Assembly: GCA_029263035.1 (NCBI GenBank) | Contig: JAJCYF010000030.1 | Coordinates: 1 to 14,348 of the forward strand | Reading direction: 5' to 3' | DNA from: Actinomycetes bacterium | Lineage (GTDB): Bacteria > Actinomycetota > CADDZG01 > JAHWKV01 | DNA: 14,348 nucleotides | Shown here: in pieces, positions 5,835 to 12,046 of the stretch | Numbering within the stretch: the stretch's first letter is position 1 | Layout: each line of letters starts with the position of its first letter | The notes under the pieces: model-generated | The model's database searches: none | Told to the model about the DNA's origin: nothing | Seen by the model: the letters and a program-made list of their open reading frames with translations, nothing else | Translations under genes and position numbers: made by a program

Positions 5835-7643
5835 CTAGTCGATGTAGGCAGCGGTAATCGGCGCCGGCAGGTTGGCGGGTACGTCGCCGTTCAGTCCGTA
5901 GCTGACCGTGAGCAGGTTGCGGACGAACCACTGCCCGCTGGATTGACGGAATACGGCGATCTCGTCGCTGGCCGAGATGTCGAAGTTGCCCGGCACGGGG
6001 AGGTCGCCCGGGAGTCCCCAGCTGACCACCGCCTGTCCCTGGATGAACCACTGCCCGCTCGACGGCCGCCAAACCGCGATGTCGGCCGTGCCGTTGCCGT
6101 CGTAGTCTGCGGGTACGGGCACGTCGTCCGGCAGCCCCCAGCTGACCGCCGACCGGTTGTGGATGAACCACTGCCCGCTCGCAGGCCGCCACACGGCGAT
6201 ATCTGTCCTCCCGTTGCTGTCGTAATCCGCCGGTACCGGAATGTCGCCGGCGATGCCCCAGGTATGGGTGGCCTGGTTGCGGATGTACCACCTGCGGGAC
6301 GACGGGCGGTAGACCGCCGGGTCGACGGTTCCGTTACTGCCGTAGTCGGCAGCCACCGGGATGTCACCCGGAAGCCCCCAGTTGATCGTGAACTGGTCCC
6401 GGACGAACCACTGGCCGGAGCCGGGCCGCCAGATCGCCACGTCGGTGGTGCGGTTCCCGTCGAAATCGCCCGGGACGGGGTCGGCAACAAATGCGATCCG
6501 GCGAACCTGCCCGCCGCCGGTGTAGTTGGTGTAGTAGAGGGCCCCGTCCGGTCCGAACTCCAGGTGGACGGCCGCGCCGAGGCCGGTGGCAAAGTCCCGG
6601 ACACCGCTGCCGTCGAGCAGAAAGATCTTGCCGCAGCCGAAATCGGCGAACAGGTAGGTGTCGTCGTACCGGGCGGGCCACTGTCCCGGCGGGACGAAGG
6701 CGGCTCCGGTGATGGAGATGCAGCCGGCGCTGCGGTCGTAATCGTGGATCGGTTCGGTGGCCGTAGGCAGGGTGCAGCCGGGCAGCGACGGGTTGGCGAT
6801 CCGGCCCTCACGGCAGTTCCACCCGTAGTCGGCGCCGGCCAGGCCCAGATCGACCTCCTCCCGCGCCGACTGTCCGACGTCGTTGATGTGCATCGCGCCG
6901 TCGGAGCGGAAGGCAAAGCGGAACGGGTTTCGCAGTCCCCAGGCCCAGGTCTCGCTGCACAGCAGGGCGGTCCCGGGGTTGGTGTCCCCTGCGGGATGGC
7001 CGCAGCGCCGGGTGCTGGTGGCGGCGTAGGGGTTGTCGGCCGGCACCGTGCCGTCGGTGTTCAGGCGCAGGATCTTGCCGAGCAGGTGCTGGCGGGACCG
7101 GGCGTTGTTGTTGTTGCCCGCGCAGCCGCTGCCGGTGAGGCTGCACCCGCCGTCGCCGACCGACACGTAGAGCTTGCCGTCGGGACCCAGGTTCAGGTCG
7201 CCGGCGTTGTGGTTGGTGGCCGGGGTTGGCATCCAGTCGAGCAGGATCACCTCGCCGGTCAAAAGGTTGTTGGCGCCCAGGGTGAAGCGGGAGACCCGGT
7301 TCCAGCAGTCGCCGTTGTGGTTGGAGGTGTAGTAGAGGAACACCTCGTTGGTATCGGACACGGCCGACCCGAGAAGCCCCTGTTCGCCGGAGCTGCAGAC
7401 CCCGGAGAGGGTGAGCGCGGGCGTTTCCTGCAGGACCCCGTCGACGAACACGCGGACGGCACCGCTTTGGGTGGTTACCAGCATCCGCCCGCCGGAGGCA
7501 AAGGAGATCGATGTCGGGGAGGCGACGCTGCCGACCAGGGAGTCGGTGAAGCCGGTGTCGTTGGGGAATGCGGCCCCGGCGGACGGCACCGGGAGAACGA
7601 CGAGCGTCGACACCAGAACCGTCAGGCAGATAAGACGACGCAT
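5835..7643 (-). CDS. Secreted PQQ-type glucose/sorbosone dehydrogenase-like protein with FG-GAP-like repeats
   Basis: A 602-residue protein from ATG 7643. An in-frame extension to 7724 is possible, but MRRLICLTVLV starts a clear signal peptide cleaved near AGA-AF (about 24). Residues about 30-385 form a GSDH beta-propeller: TNHNAGDLNLGPDGKLYVSV, LLGKILRLNTDG, WAWGLRNPFRFAF, INDVGQSAREEVDLGLAG, DYGWNCREG, TYLFADFGCGKIF. His145 and Arg238-Asn239 align with catalytic and binding residues (H144, R228, N229) of Acinetobacter soluble glucose dehydrogenase. Substrate and true PQQ use are uncertain, since many relatives are uncharacterised. Five 40-residue repeats follow (about 388-587) with FG-GAP-like DYDGNGTADIAVWRP blocks that could bind Ca2+. 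Many Cys pairs suggest disulfides outside the cell. CATAAT (7650-7655) 6 nt before the ATG suggests a leaderless transcript. Confidence 0.87.
   Translation of the reverse strand: MRRLICLTVLVSTLVVLPVPSAGAAFPNDTGFTDSLVGSVASPTSISFASGGRMLVTTQSGAVRVFVDGVLQETPALTLSGVCSSGEQGLLGSAVSDTNEVFLYYTSNHNGDCWNRVSRFTLGANNLLTGEVILLDWMPTPATNHNAGDLNLGPDGKLYVSVGDGGCSLTGSGCAGNNNNARSRQHLLGKILRLNTDGTVPADNPYAATSTRRCGHPAGDTNPGTALLCSETWAWGLRNPFRFAFRSDGAMHINDVGQSAREEVDLGLAGADYGWNCREGRIANPSLPGCTLPTATEPIHDYDRSAGCISITGAAFVPPGQWPARYDDTYLFADFGCGKIFLLDGSGVRDFATGLGAAVHLEFGPDGALYYTNYTGGGQVRRIAFVADPVPGDFDGNRTTDVAIWRPGSGQWFVRDQFTINWGLPGDIPVAADYGSNGTVDPAVYRPSSRRWYIRNQATHTWGIAGDIPVPADYDSNGRTDIAVWRPASGQWFIHNRSAVSWGLPDDVPVPADYDGNGTADIAVWRPSSGQWFIQGQAVVSWGLPGDLPVPGNFDISASDEIAVFRQSSGQWFVRNLLTVSYGLNGDVPANLPAPITAAYID
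5883..6482 (-). repeat. Five in-frame 120-bp (40-residue) coding repeats
   Basis: Within the dehydrogenase gene five consecutive units encode PVPADYDxNGxxDIAVWRP, then SGQWFI, a variable strand and WGLPGD. DNA similarity is strongest between units 3 and 4, for example ggatgaaccactgcccgctc at both 6041-6060 and 6161-6180, exactly 120 bp apart. The last unit has lost the Asp/Asn-Gly Ca2+ loop (FDISASDEIAVF), and the second has DYGSNG. The similarity suggests growth by tandem duplication. They belong to FG-GAP/VCBS-like beta-propeller repeats of extracellular proteins. Confidence 0.9.
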
Positions 7644-7660
7644 TGGAGAATTATGCTCCA
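7644..7660 (-). promoter_or_regulatory. Leaderless-type -10 inside a small inverted repeat
   Basis: Directly before the dehydrogenase ATG, TGGAG and CTCCA (7644-7648, 7656-7660) form an inverted repeat around CATAAT (minus strand, 7650-7655), one mismatch from TATAAT. Six nucleotides separate it from the ATG, which would put the transcript start at the start codon. A weak -35 CTAACA (7674-7679, minus) lies 18 bp further upstream. The inverted repeat could also be a small operator. Confidence 0.45.
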
Positions 7661-7732
7661 CCGCCGGCTGGGTTGTTAGGCCAATTCCGGTGTTCGCCTC
7701 CCCGCACGAAAGGAAGGGTTCCAAGACGCAAA

Positions 7733-7796
7733 GCAGCCCGAGGGACTGTTCGCCGGACCGTCAATGGTTTTGTCCAGCGAATAGTTCTCGGGCTGC
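7733..7796 (-). terminator. Long hairpin downstream of the R2 gene, probable terminator
   Basis: GCAGCCCGAG (7733-7742) and CTCGGGCTGC (7787-7796) pair perfectly. Pairing continues inward imperfectly (GACTgTTCG with CGAAtAGT, then GGAC with GTCC), giving a stem of about 24 pairs over 64 nt. On the minus strand it begins 15 nt after the R2 stop codon and is followed by TTTGCGTCTT, a modest T-rich run. Termination of the R2 transcript ahead of the dehydrogenase gene is the simplest reading. The length and bulges are also compatible with a stable small RNA or a REP-like element. Confidence 0.6.
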
Positions 7797-7810
7797 GTAC
7801 TCAGCTGAAT

Positions 7811-8851
7811 CTAGCCCCGCACGCTCGCTTCGTAGTCGATCGGCTTGGACTCGAAAAAGTTGATCAGCTCCGGCATGTCGTTCTGCGTGATCAGCCACTT
7901 CGCCGGGTTCTTGTCGCCGTAGATCTTTTCGAAGCCGATCTTCTGCAGGCGCCGGTCGGCGATGTAGCGGCAGTACTGGCCGTAGACGCTCTTGTTCAGG
8001 CCCAGGATCCCGTCGGGCATGGCCACCTCGGCGTACGCCGTCTCCAGCTCCACCGCAGTGCGGATGAGGCCGGTGATCTCCTCCCGGAACTCGGGGGTCA
8101 TGACCTGCGGGTTCTCGGCGACGATGGCCGAGATCAGGTCGACGCCGAACGCCAGGTGGATCGACTCGTCCTTCAGGACGTAGCGGATCAGCGTGCCCAG
8201 GCCCTTCAGCAGCCGGCGGCGCTCGAACGAGAGGCCGACCATGAAGCCGGTGTAGAAGAAGATGCCCTCCATGATCACGTAGTAGCCGACCAGGTTGCGG
8301 ATGAGGTGACGGATCCGGTCGTCCTCGTCGACGAAGTTGCCCTCGATCAGTGCCCGGGTCAGCTCGGTCTCGAACTTCTCTTTGGCCGCCATCTCCGGAC
8401 AGGTGGCGTGCATCTTGAAAATGGCCTCCCGGTCCAGGTTCAGGGTCTTGATCACGTAGTCGAAGGTGACGGTGTGGTTCATCTCCTCGTAGGCCTGGCG
8501 GCCGAGGTACAGCCGGGCCTCGGGGATGGGCAGCTGCGGGTACAGCGCCATGACCAGGTTGTTGGCCACCAGCGACTCGGAGGTGCAGAAGAACCCGAGC
8601 ATCCAGGTGACGTAGTGGCGCTCGACGTCGGTGAGCGCGGTGTTCCACTGCTCGACGTCCTCGGAGAGCGGGATCTCCTTGGGGAACCAGGTGTTGGCGC
8701 AGCCCTGGTCGAAGTACTCAAGGGCGAACGGGTACTTGATCTCGCCCAGCTCCACTGCATCGTAGGTGGAGGTCCAGCTGGCTGCGGGTCGGCGGTCAGT
8801 CAGGGAAGTAACCGGCCTAAGGTCGTCGATGTCCTCGCTTTTGGTGGCCAT
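7811..8851 (-). CDS. nrdB: Ribonucleotide reductase small subunit R2, class Ic type
   Basis: A 346-residue R2 ferritin-like protein from ATG 8851, with AGGAG about 8 nt upstream; an in-frame extension to 8938 has no support. R2 makes the oxidised cofactor that the large subunit needs to reduce ribonucleotides. The six metal ligands are visible: Glu92 (FFCTSESL), Glu123 and His126 (EEMNHTVTF), Glu195 (MEGIFFY), Glu229 and His232 (KDESIH). The radical-Tyr position, four after His126, is Phe130, and the first ligand is Glu rather than Asp. Both are class Ic features, as in Chlamydia trachomatis R2 (also 346 residues; E89, E120, H123, F127), which uses Mn/Fe in place of a tyrosyl radical. A C-terminal Tyr340 (PIDYEAS) fits the radical-transfer Tyr. 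No large-subunit gene lies nearby. Confidence 0.93.
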   Translation of the reverse strand: MATKSEDIDDLRPVTSLTDRRPAASWTSTYDAVELGEIKYPFALEYFDQGCANTWFPKEIPLSEDVEQWNTALTDVERHYVTWMLGFFCTSESLVANNLVMALYPQLPIPEARLYLGRQAYEEMNHTVTFDYVIKTLNLDREAIFKMHATCPEMAAKEKFETELTRALIEGNFVDEDDRIRHLIRNLVGYYVIMEGIFFYTGFMVGLSFERRRLLKGLGTLIRYVLKDESIHLAFGVDLISAIVAENPQVMTPEFREEITGLIRTAVELETAYAEVAMPDGILGLNKSVYGQYCRYIADRRLQKIGFEKIYGDKNPAKWLITQNDMPELINFFESKPIDYEASVRG

Positions 8852-8901
8852 TTCTCGCTCCTTCTCCCGACGTCGCCGGGAATTGCATATGTCTAGTTTA
8901 C

Positions 8902-8921
8902 CCCAACCAGTAGGGGTTGGG
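8902..8921 (-). other. Hairpin in the R2 gene leader
   Basis: CCCAACC (8902-8908) and GGTTGGG (8915-8921) are exact inverted repeats with a 6-nt loop; an alternative ACCCC/GGGGT pairing overlaps it. It lies in the predicted roughly 100-nt leader of the R2 transcript, about 50 nt before the start codon. There is no T-run on either side, so it is probably not a terminator. It could be a leader structure or a protein site. Confidence 0.4.
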
Positions 8922-8957
8922 TAGCGCATCCACACCACATCTTGGGGACGGGAGCTA

Positions 8958-8987
8958 ATTACATACGGGTACTTACATAGCTGTCAA
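8958..8987 (-). promoter_or_regulatory. Predicted promoter of the R2 gene
   Basis: On the minus strand TTGACA (8982-8987) is a consensus -35, and TGTAAT (8958-8963), one mismatch from TATAAT, follows after 18 bp. The start would be near 8951, leaving a leader of about 100 nt. TATGTAA occurs twice on the minus strand (8973-8979 and 8959-8965), 14 bp apart, inside the promoter and could bind a regulator. No clear NrdR box was recognised. Confidence 0.6.
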
Positions 8988-9032
8988 GTGCGGGAAGAAA
9001 GATTTACGAAATGAGTAATTCTGGAAAGAGTC

Positions 9033-9057
9033 TTGACAGGGGACGAACATATGTTCG
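9033..9057 (+). promoter_or_regulatory. -35 element and perfect LexA (SOS) box
   Basis: CGAACATATGTTCG (9044-9057) is a perfect 14-bp palindrome matching the Gram-positive/actinobacterial LexA box (CGAAC-N4-GTTCG). It lies 6 bp after a consensus -35 TTGACA (9033-9038), so LexA would block the promoter spacer. The -10 is unclear: GAGTCT (18-bp spacer) or TCTAAC (21-bp spacer). The next gene starts 40 bp downstream, so DNA damage should induce it. Whether it also affects the divergent R2 promoter about 60 bp away is open. Confidence 0.8.
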
Positions 9058-9096
9058 AGTCTAACACCCCGTTGTTGGAGCCAAGGAGGAAAGACA

Positions 9097-9747
9097 TTGA
9101 ACGGTGTCGCACAGAACCCCTGCACCGATCTCGAAGAGGCATATGAAGACGCGGTCGAGGTCGTTCGGGCGTGGGTAGCGCTCGACAAAGACCTAAGCGG
9201 ACGAATCGGCCGGGCCGGAATGATCAACGACCTGAAGAAGTTCACGAACTCAGACCGGTTCGGCCTCTTCTGGAGGCATCCCGCCCGTATCGAAGGGCGA
9301 CTGCTCGAGCTCATGATGGCTGCGGCTGGACCCGAGGAGCTAACTGACCCACTATTCCGCTGCCTTGTCAGCGAGCACCCTAGGCAGGCCATGGCCATGC
9401 ACCTAATCAACCGGTTCGGCTGGGACCACAATGACGTCGAGGCTTTGAGGTCCATTCACGCTATGAACACTCGCATTCTGCCAGAACTGGCGCCGGCCAA
9501 GCAGTGGGTCAGGCTGTCGGGCGTCGTAGGTTTCTTTACCGGCACTCTGGCTGCTTTGCTGTCCGGGTGGTCGCCGGCCCTCGCCTTGCCGCTGCGGTGG
9601 GCATGCTTAGCCGCCTTGGCCTCGACTGTCCTCTATGCGGCCTTCTACCGCCGGATGTGTTCCACCAACGATGCGCTGCTGGCTTTGGTTGGGGAGACGT
9701 TGGAGTACGCCGACGCTCTTAACAAGCATTCAGCCGGCAGAGGTTGA
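9097..9747 (+). CDS. SOS-controlled two-helix membrane protein of unknown function
   Basis: A 216-residue protein starting at TTG 9097, fixed by an excellent Shine-Dalgarno AAGGAGGA (9083-9090). I do not recognise a family. Residues 1-135 look soluble and mostly helical, with charged stretches (DLEEAYEDAVEVV, RIGRAGMINDLKKF, RIEGRLLELMM). Two membrane helices follow (about 138-158 and 162-184) separated by a very short turn, then RR and a roughly 30-residue helical tail (NDALLALVGETLEYADALNK). Both ends should face the same side, probably the cytosol given the flanking Lys/Arg. The LexA box in its promoter predicts induction by DNA damage. SOS-induced small membrane proteins in other bacteria include division inhibitors and toxins; that role is only a hypothesis here. 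No partner gene follows in the same direction. Confidence 0.8.
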   Translation: MNGVAQNPCTDLEEAYEDAVEVVRAWVALDKDLSGRIGRAGMINDLKKFTNSDRFGLFWRHPARIEGRLLELMMAAAGPEELTDPLFRCLVSEHPRQAMAMHLINRFGWDHNDVEALRSIHAMNTRILPELAPAKQWVRLSGVVGFFTGTLAALLSGWSPALALPLRWACLAALASTVLYAAFYRRMCSTNDALLALVGETLEYADALNKHSAGRG

Positions 9748-9787
9748 GGGTGAATGTAGCGAAGGGAAGTGCTGGCCAATTAGCGAC

Positions 9788-9809
9788 GCCGGCGGGGTGA
9801 CCGGCCGGC
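9788..9809. terminator. Possible bidirectional terminator hairpin
   Basis: GCCGGC occurs at 9788-9793 and 9804-9809 (it is its own complement), giving a short G+C-rich stem with a 10-nt loop between two convergent genes. A second small hairpin, CTGAG/CTCAG, lies at about 9819-9832. Neither has a clear T-run, so support is positional. Confidence 0.3.
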
Positions 9810-9842
9810 TTCAACTGCTGAGGCGGTCTCAGATCCCTCTCT

Positions 9843-10028
9843 CTATGGTTTGAACTCCTTGCAGGAGTAGTCCGCCCTGATCGTGCCGCGGACCAGCTTG
9901 CACGTCCCGATAGCCGTCTTCGGCAGCATGAAGCGGCAGTTTCGGCATTCGTGGGTGGGAGAGGGTGAGGGACCGTAGTCGGCATCGGCCTTGGATAGTC
10001 CCCAGACCTTTTCTCGAGTTCTGCTCAT
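9843..10028 (-). CDS. Small four-cysteine protein, HiPIP-like cysteine pattern
   Basis: A 61-residue protein from ATG 10028, chosen because AAGGAG lies 8 nt upstream; an extension to 10061 would run into the upstream hairpin. The N-terminal half is charged (MSRTREKVWGLSKADADYG). The C-terminal half carries Cys28, Cys31, Cys43 and Cys56 in a C-x2-C-x11-C-x12-C pattern (ECRNCRF, GTCKLVRG, YSCKEF). Phage and actinobacterial small proteins with 'C..C.f....g.C..V.G.i....C..f', and high-potential iron-sulfur proteins, have a similar layout. A [4Fe-4S] cluster or a Zn site is possible. There is no signal peptide, so it is probably cytosolic. Function unknown. Confidence 0.72.
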   Translation of the reverse strand: MSRTREKVWGLSKADADYGPSPSPTHECRNCRFMLPKTAIGTCKLVRGTIRADYSCKEFKP

Positions 10029-10058
10029 CGAGTTGCTCCTTTTGGTAAGGGGGGCGGA

Positions 10059-10090
10059 CACCCCTACTCCGAGGGCCCGGAGTAGGGGTG
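10059..10090. other. Perfect 12-bp inverted repeat upstream of the four-Cys gene
   Basis: CACCCCTACTCC (10059-10070) and GGAGTAGGGGTG (10079-10090) are exact inverted repeats with an 8-nt loop, extendable by one inner G-C pair and two outer pairs after a mismatch. On the minus strand it ends about 17 nt before the AAGGAG of the small gene. No T-run follows on either strand, so a leader structure or operator is likelier than a terminator. Confidence 0.7.
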
Positions 10091-10162
10091 GCCTAATCGC
10101 TGGCTACGGAGTGGCCGGCGAATCCTTGTTGGTGAACTCAAAATCTCTTGCTTTTGAAAGGT

Positions 10163-10214
10163 GTTCGCTCTCCTACGCCCCTTGGATTGGGCGCGCCGAA
10201 AAGGACTTGCGAAC
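10163..10214. other. Nested imperfect stem-loop in the intergenic gap
   Basis: GTTCGC/GCGAAC (10163-10168, 10209-10214), TCCT/AGGA (10171-10174, 10202-10205) and CGCCC/GGGCG (10176-10180, 10189-10193) pair in nested order. It lies 8 nt beyond the stop of the Ig-like protein gene (minus strand). It may serve as that gene's terminator, though no clean T-run follows. Confidence 0.35.
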
Positions 10215-10222
10215 TGAAGGCG

Positions 10223-11260
10223 CTAGAGGCCGGCGGGCGACGGGGCGGGGGCCGAGACCGTCAGCTTCGCCCGGTTGGTTGGGGGCATCGGACCGAAGTT
10301 CTGTGGATGCGGCGGGCCGCCCTGGATGTGGGTGACGCCGACCTCGTAGAAATACTCTCCCGGAGCAGTTGAGGGACCGATGGGGAAGTTGATGCTGAAG
10401 TTGGCGACTCCGTTTCGGACGCTCACCGTTGATGTGGAGAGCACGGCCTGTGGAGCGCCGGCTCCGCCGCCCGATATCGAAAGGTAGAGCGGGGCGTGGA
10501 ACTTAGACCCCTGCTGCATGACGAAGCAGTCGACCGAAGCATTGCCTCCCGGATTGCCGGAGGCTCCGGCGAAGTTGCAGCTGGCCATGTAGGCAGGTTT
10601 CTCGACCATCACCGTTATCTGAGACTGCGGCTGGTGAAATTTCGAGCTGGAGCCCGCGACCGACCCGGTTAGAACGACCTGCTGCATATCGAAAGCACTG
10701 GTGTCGGGGAGCGCGGTGATCCTGACGGCTACCGTCACTCCTCCCGGGTCCCCGGGAACCGGGTTGCGCGGTGATACCTGGTTGGGAGTGACTTCACAGG
10801 CCATCCCGGCGGGCGCACTACAGACCAGTGCGATCGTTCCGCTGAAGCCGTGATTGGCCCCGACGCTGCACTCCGCCTGCGTCGACTTCCCGGGGTGAAT
10901 GTATAGGTCGACGAGTGACATGCAGGTGATTCCGGTCACTCCGCCGGATGGGTGGACGGAGGCGCCGCGGGGCGAATGCTTTGCGGAGCCCGCTGGGGCG
11001 ACCTTGGGCCCCTCAGGTGCCGGTTGCGGTGCGGATTCTTGCAAAGGCGATGGTGATGGATCCGCCGGTTCAGGCCGATCCCCGAGGCTGACGGTCACCG
11101 ACCGGCCGGCCGCCGGAGCGGCGGTGGGCTCATCTGAAACGGAGACGGCGTGGAGTCCGGCGCCTGCAAGAGCGAATACAACTGCCAAGCCACCGAGGCT
11201 CAGATATAGGCGACCCACTGACCAGCTTCTGACCACATCGAAAACTCTCCCCAGACGCAT
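10223..11260 (-). CDS. Membrane-anchored Pro-rich, Ig-like surface protein
   Basis: A 345-residue protein from ATG 11260, with AGG 5 nt upstream; a GTG at 11266 adds two residues. A basic N-terminus and one helix (about 19-38, LYLSLGGLAVVFALAGAGLH) act as an uncleaved anchor or signal. A Pro/Ala/Ser-rich linker follows (about 45-105; PSPSPLQESAPQPAPEGP). Residues about 110-220 form a bacterial Ig-like domain of the kind with NHGFSGTIALVCSAPAGMAC, then beta strands (VTVAVRITALPDTSAFD). A second beta-rich domain (about 222-338) contains YMASCNFAG and GEYFYEVGVT. Six cysteines (about 113, 131, 147, 155, 228, 245) suggest disulfides outside the membrane. The gene lies 30 nt downstream of the Gly-rich gene in the same direction, so they are probably co-transcribed. 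Function unknown; adhesion or wall association is a guess. Confidence 0.8.
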   Translation of the reverse strand: MRLGRVFDVVRSWSVGRLYLSLGGLAVVFALAGAGLHAVSVSDEPTAAPAAGRSVTVSLGDRPEPADPSPSPLQESAPQPAPEGPKVAPAGSAKHSPRGASVHPSGGVTGITCMSLVDLYIHPGKSTQAECSVGANHGFSGTIALVCSAPAGMACEVTPNQVSPRNPVPGDPGGVTVAVRITALPDTSAFDMQQVVLTGSVAGSSSKFHQPQSQITVMVEKPAYMASCNFAGASGNPGGNASVDCFVMQQGSKFHAPLYLSISGGGAGAPQAVLSTSTVSVRNGVANFSINFPIGPSTAPGEYFYEVGVTHIQGGPPHPQNFGPMPPTNRAKLTVSAPAPSPAGL

Positions 11261-11290
11261 ACTCACCTATCGGTCGAACCGGGCGAGATG

Positions 11291-11947
11291 TTAAGGCAAG
11301 TCTTCGTGGAGCTCGCAGTTGTCGTTTTGCGAGTCGTCGCATCCGTTCCCGGAGTCTCCGCTGCGACCGCTGACGGCTCCCCGGCCGCCGTCGCCGGAGT
11401 CGCCGGCCTCCTCGGCCTCCCCGCCTCCACCGGACTCGGCGTCGCCTCCACCGCCGTTGCCGCCTTCGCCACCCGCCCCTGTGCTGGTTGATGAGATCAC
11501 CGCGCAGCCGTCACACGAACCGCCACCTCCTCCGCCGCCCGAGCCTCCGCCACCTGCGCCATCGTTGGTGGTAGCGCCGGAGTAGGGCCCCTCCCCACCG
11601 GCATCGCCCCCGTCGCCCCCGTCGCCTCCGTTTCCGCTGCCCCCCGGAACCGTTCCGCCGGTGCTTGGTCCACCGCCTCCGCCGCTCCCTCGCCCGCCGC
11701 TAGCGGCTCCACTGGTCCCGCCGTTCGCTGCGTCACCCGCGGGACCGGAGTCCCCGCCCGACGCCCCGCTTCCGGTGGTTGCCGGGATGCCCGTCTTCGT
11801 GACAGTGGAGATCTCCTGCTCACAGTCCGCGGAATCGTTTCCTTGAGTGGATCCGTCGCAGGTGCTGCGGGCGGAGGAGGTGCCGGCGACGAGCGCGGCA
11901 ATGAGAGCCACTGCCGGTACCAGCCACAAAGCTCGATGTTTGATCAC
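11291..11947 (-). CDS. Exported Gly-rich low-complexity protein with six cysteines
   Basis: A 218-residue protein from GTG 11947, supported by GGAG 7 nt upstream. MIKHRALWLVPAVALIAALV is a clean signal peptide cleaved near SSA-RS (about 26). The mature part is dominated by Gly, Ser, Asp and Ala (runs such as GGDGGDGGDAGG and GSGGGGGGG) and resembles PGRS-like low-complexity sequence without a PE domain. Six cysteines stand in three pairs: Cys30/Cys42, Cys145/Cys148 (SCDGCAV) and Cys203/Cys211 near the acidic C-terminus (NCELHEDLP). No positively recognised family. The coding direction is backed by the signal peptide and ribosome site; opposite-strand frames are Pro-rich mirror images. It heads the unit with the Ig-like protein. 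Confidence 0.75.
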   Translation of the reverse strand: MIKHRALWLVPAVALIAALVAGTSSARSTCDGSTQGNDSADCEQEISTVTKTGIPATTGSGASGGDSGPAGDAANGGTSGAASGGRGSGGGGGPSTGGTVPGGSGNGGDGGDGGDAGGEGPYSGATTNDGAGGGGSGGGGGGGSCDGCAVISSTSTGAGGEGGNGGGGDAESGGGGEAEEAGDSGDGGRGAVSGRSGDSGNGCDDSQNDNCELHEDLP

Positions 11948-12034
11948 TTCAGAACTCCGCCGCGTGAATGCGGGTTTGAATCTAGTCCTCGCCCCAACTC
12001 AAGGGCCGGATTTCCCCAGGAGGCGTCGAGAGGC

Positions 12035-12046
12035 GACAATCGTCGG
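12035..12046 (+). promoter_or_regulatory. Possible leaderless -10 of the oxidoreductase gene
   Basis: GACAAT (12035-12040) matches TATAAT at four positions and lies exactly 6 nt before GTG 12047, the spacing seen at the antitoxin and dehydrogenase genes. AGGAGG (12018-12023) is 23 nt from the start, too far to serve as its ribosome site. No -35 was recognised. The divergent gap 11948-12046 holds no other clear signal. Confidence 0.3.

Noticed and set aside
5883..6482. 120-bp repeats considered as a CRISPR array
   Set aside because: The repeats are in frame, encode conserved protein units and have no unique spacers.
5943..7679. Long plus-strand open frame (578 codons) opposite the dehydrogenase
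   Set aside because: It mirrors a gene with clear GSDH and FG-GAP motifs; its Val/Gly/Arg-rich product has no recognisable domain. High G+C produces such shadow frames.
7811..8851. R2-like ligand-binding oxidase (R2lox) instead of RNR R2
   Set aside because: The 31-residue spacing of the first two Glu ligands and the C-terminal Tyr tail fit class Ic R2; R2lox lacks that tail. A tree would settle it.
7643..8896. Plus-strand open frame opposite the R2 gene
   Set aside because: The minus strand has all R2 metal ligands and a good ribosome site; the mirror frame has none.
9033..9057. Palindrome considered as an NrdR or generic operator
   Set aside because: The exact CGAAC-N4-GTTCG form is the LexA box of Gram-positives and lacks the NrdR consensus.
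10091..10222. Possible tRNA or riboswitch in the gap before the Ig-like gene
   Set aside because: No cloverleaf arms, TTCRA loop or CCA end; only an imperfect nested stem was found.
11843..12046. N-terminal extension of the molybdoenzyme
   Set aside because: It would overlap the 5' end of the divergent Gly-rich gene, its residues match nothing in the family, and starting at GTG 12047 gives the usual family length.
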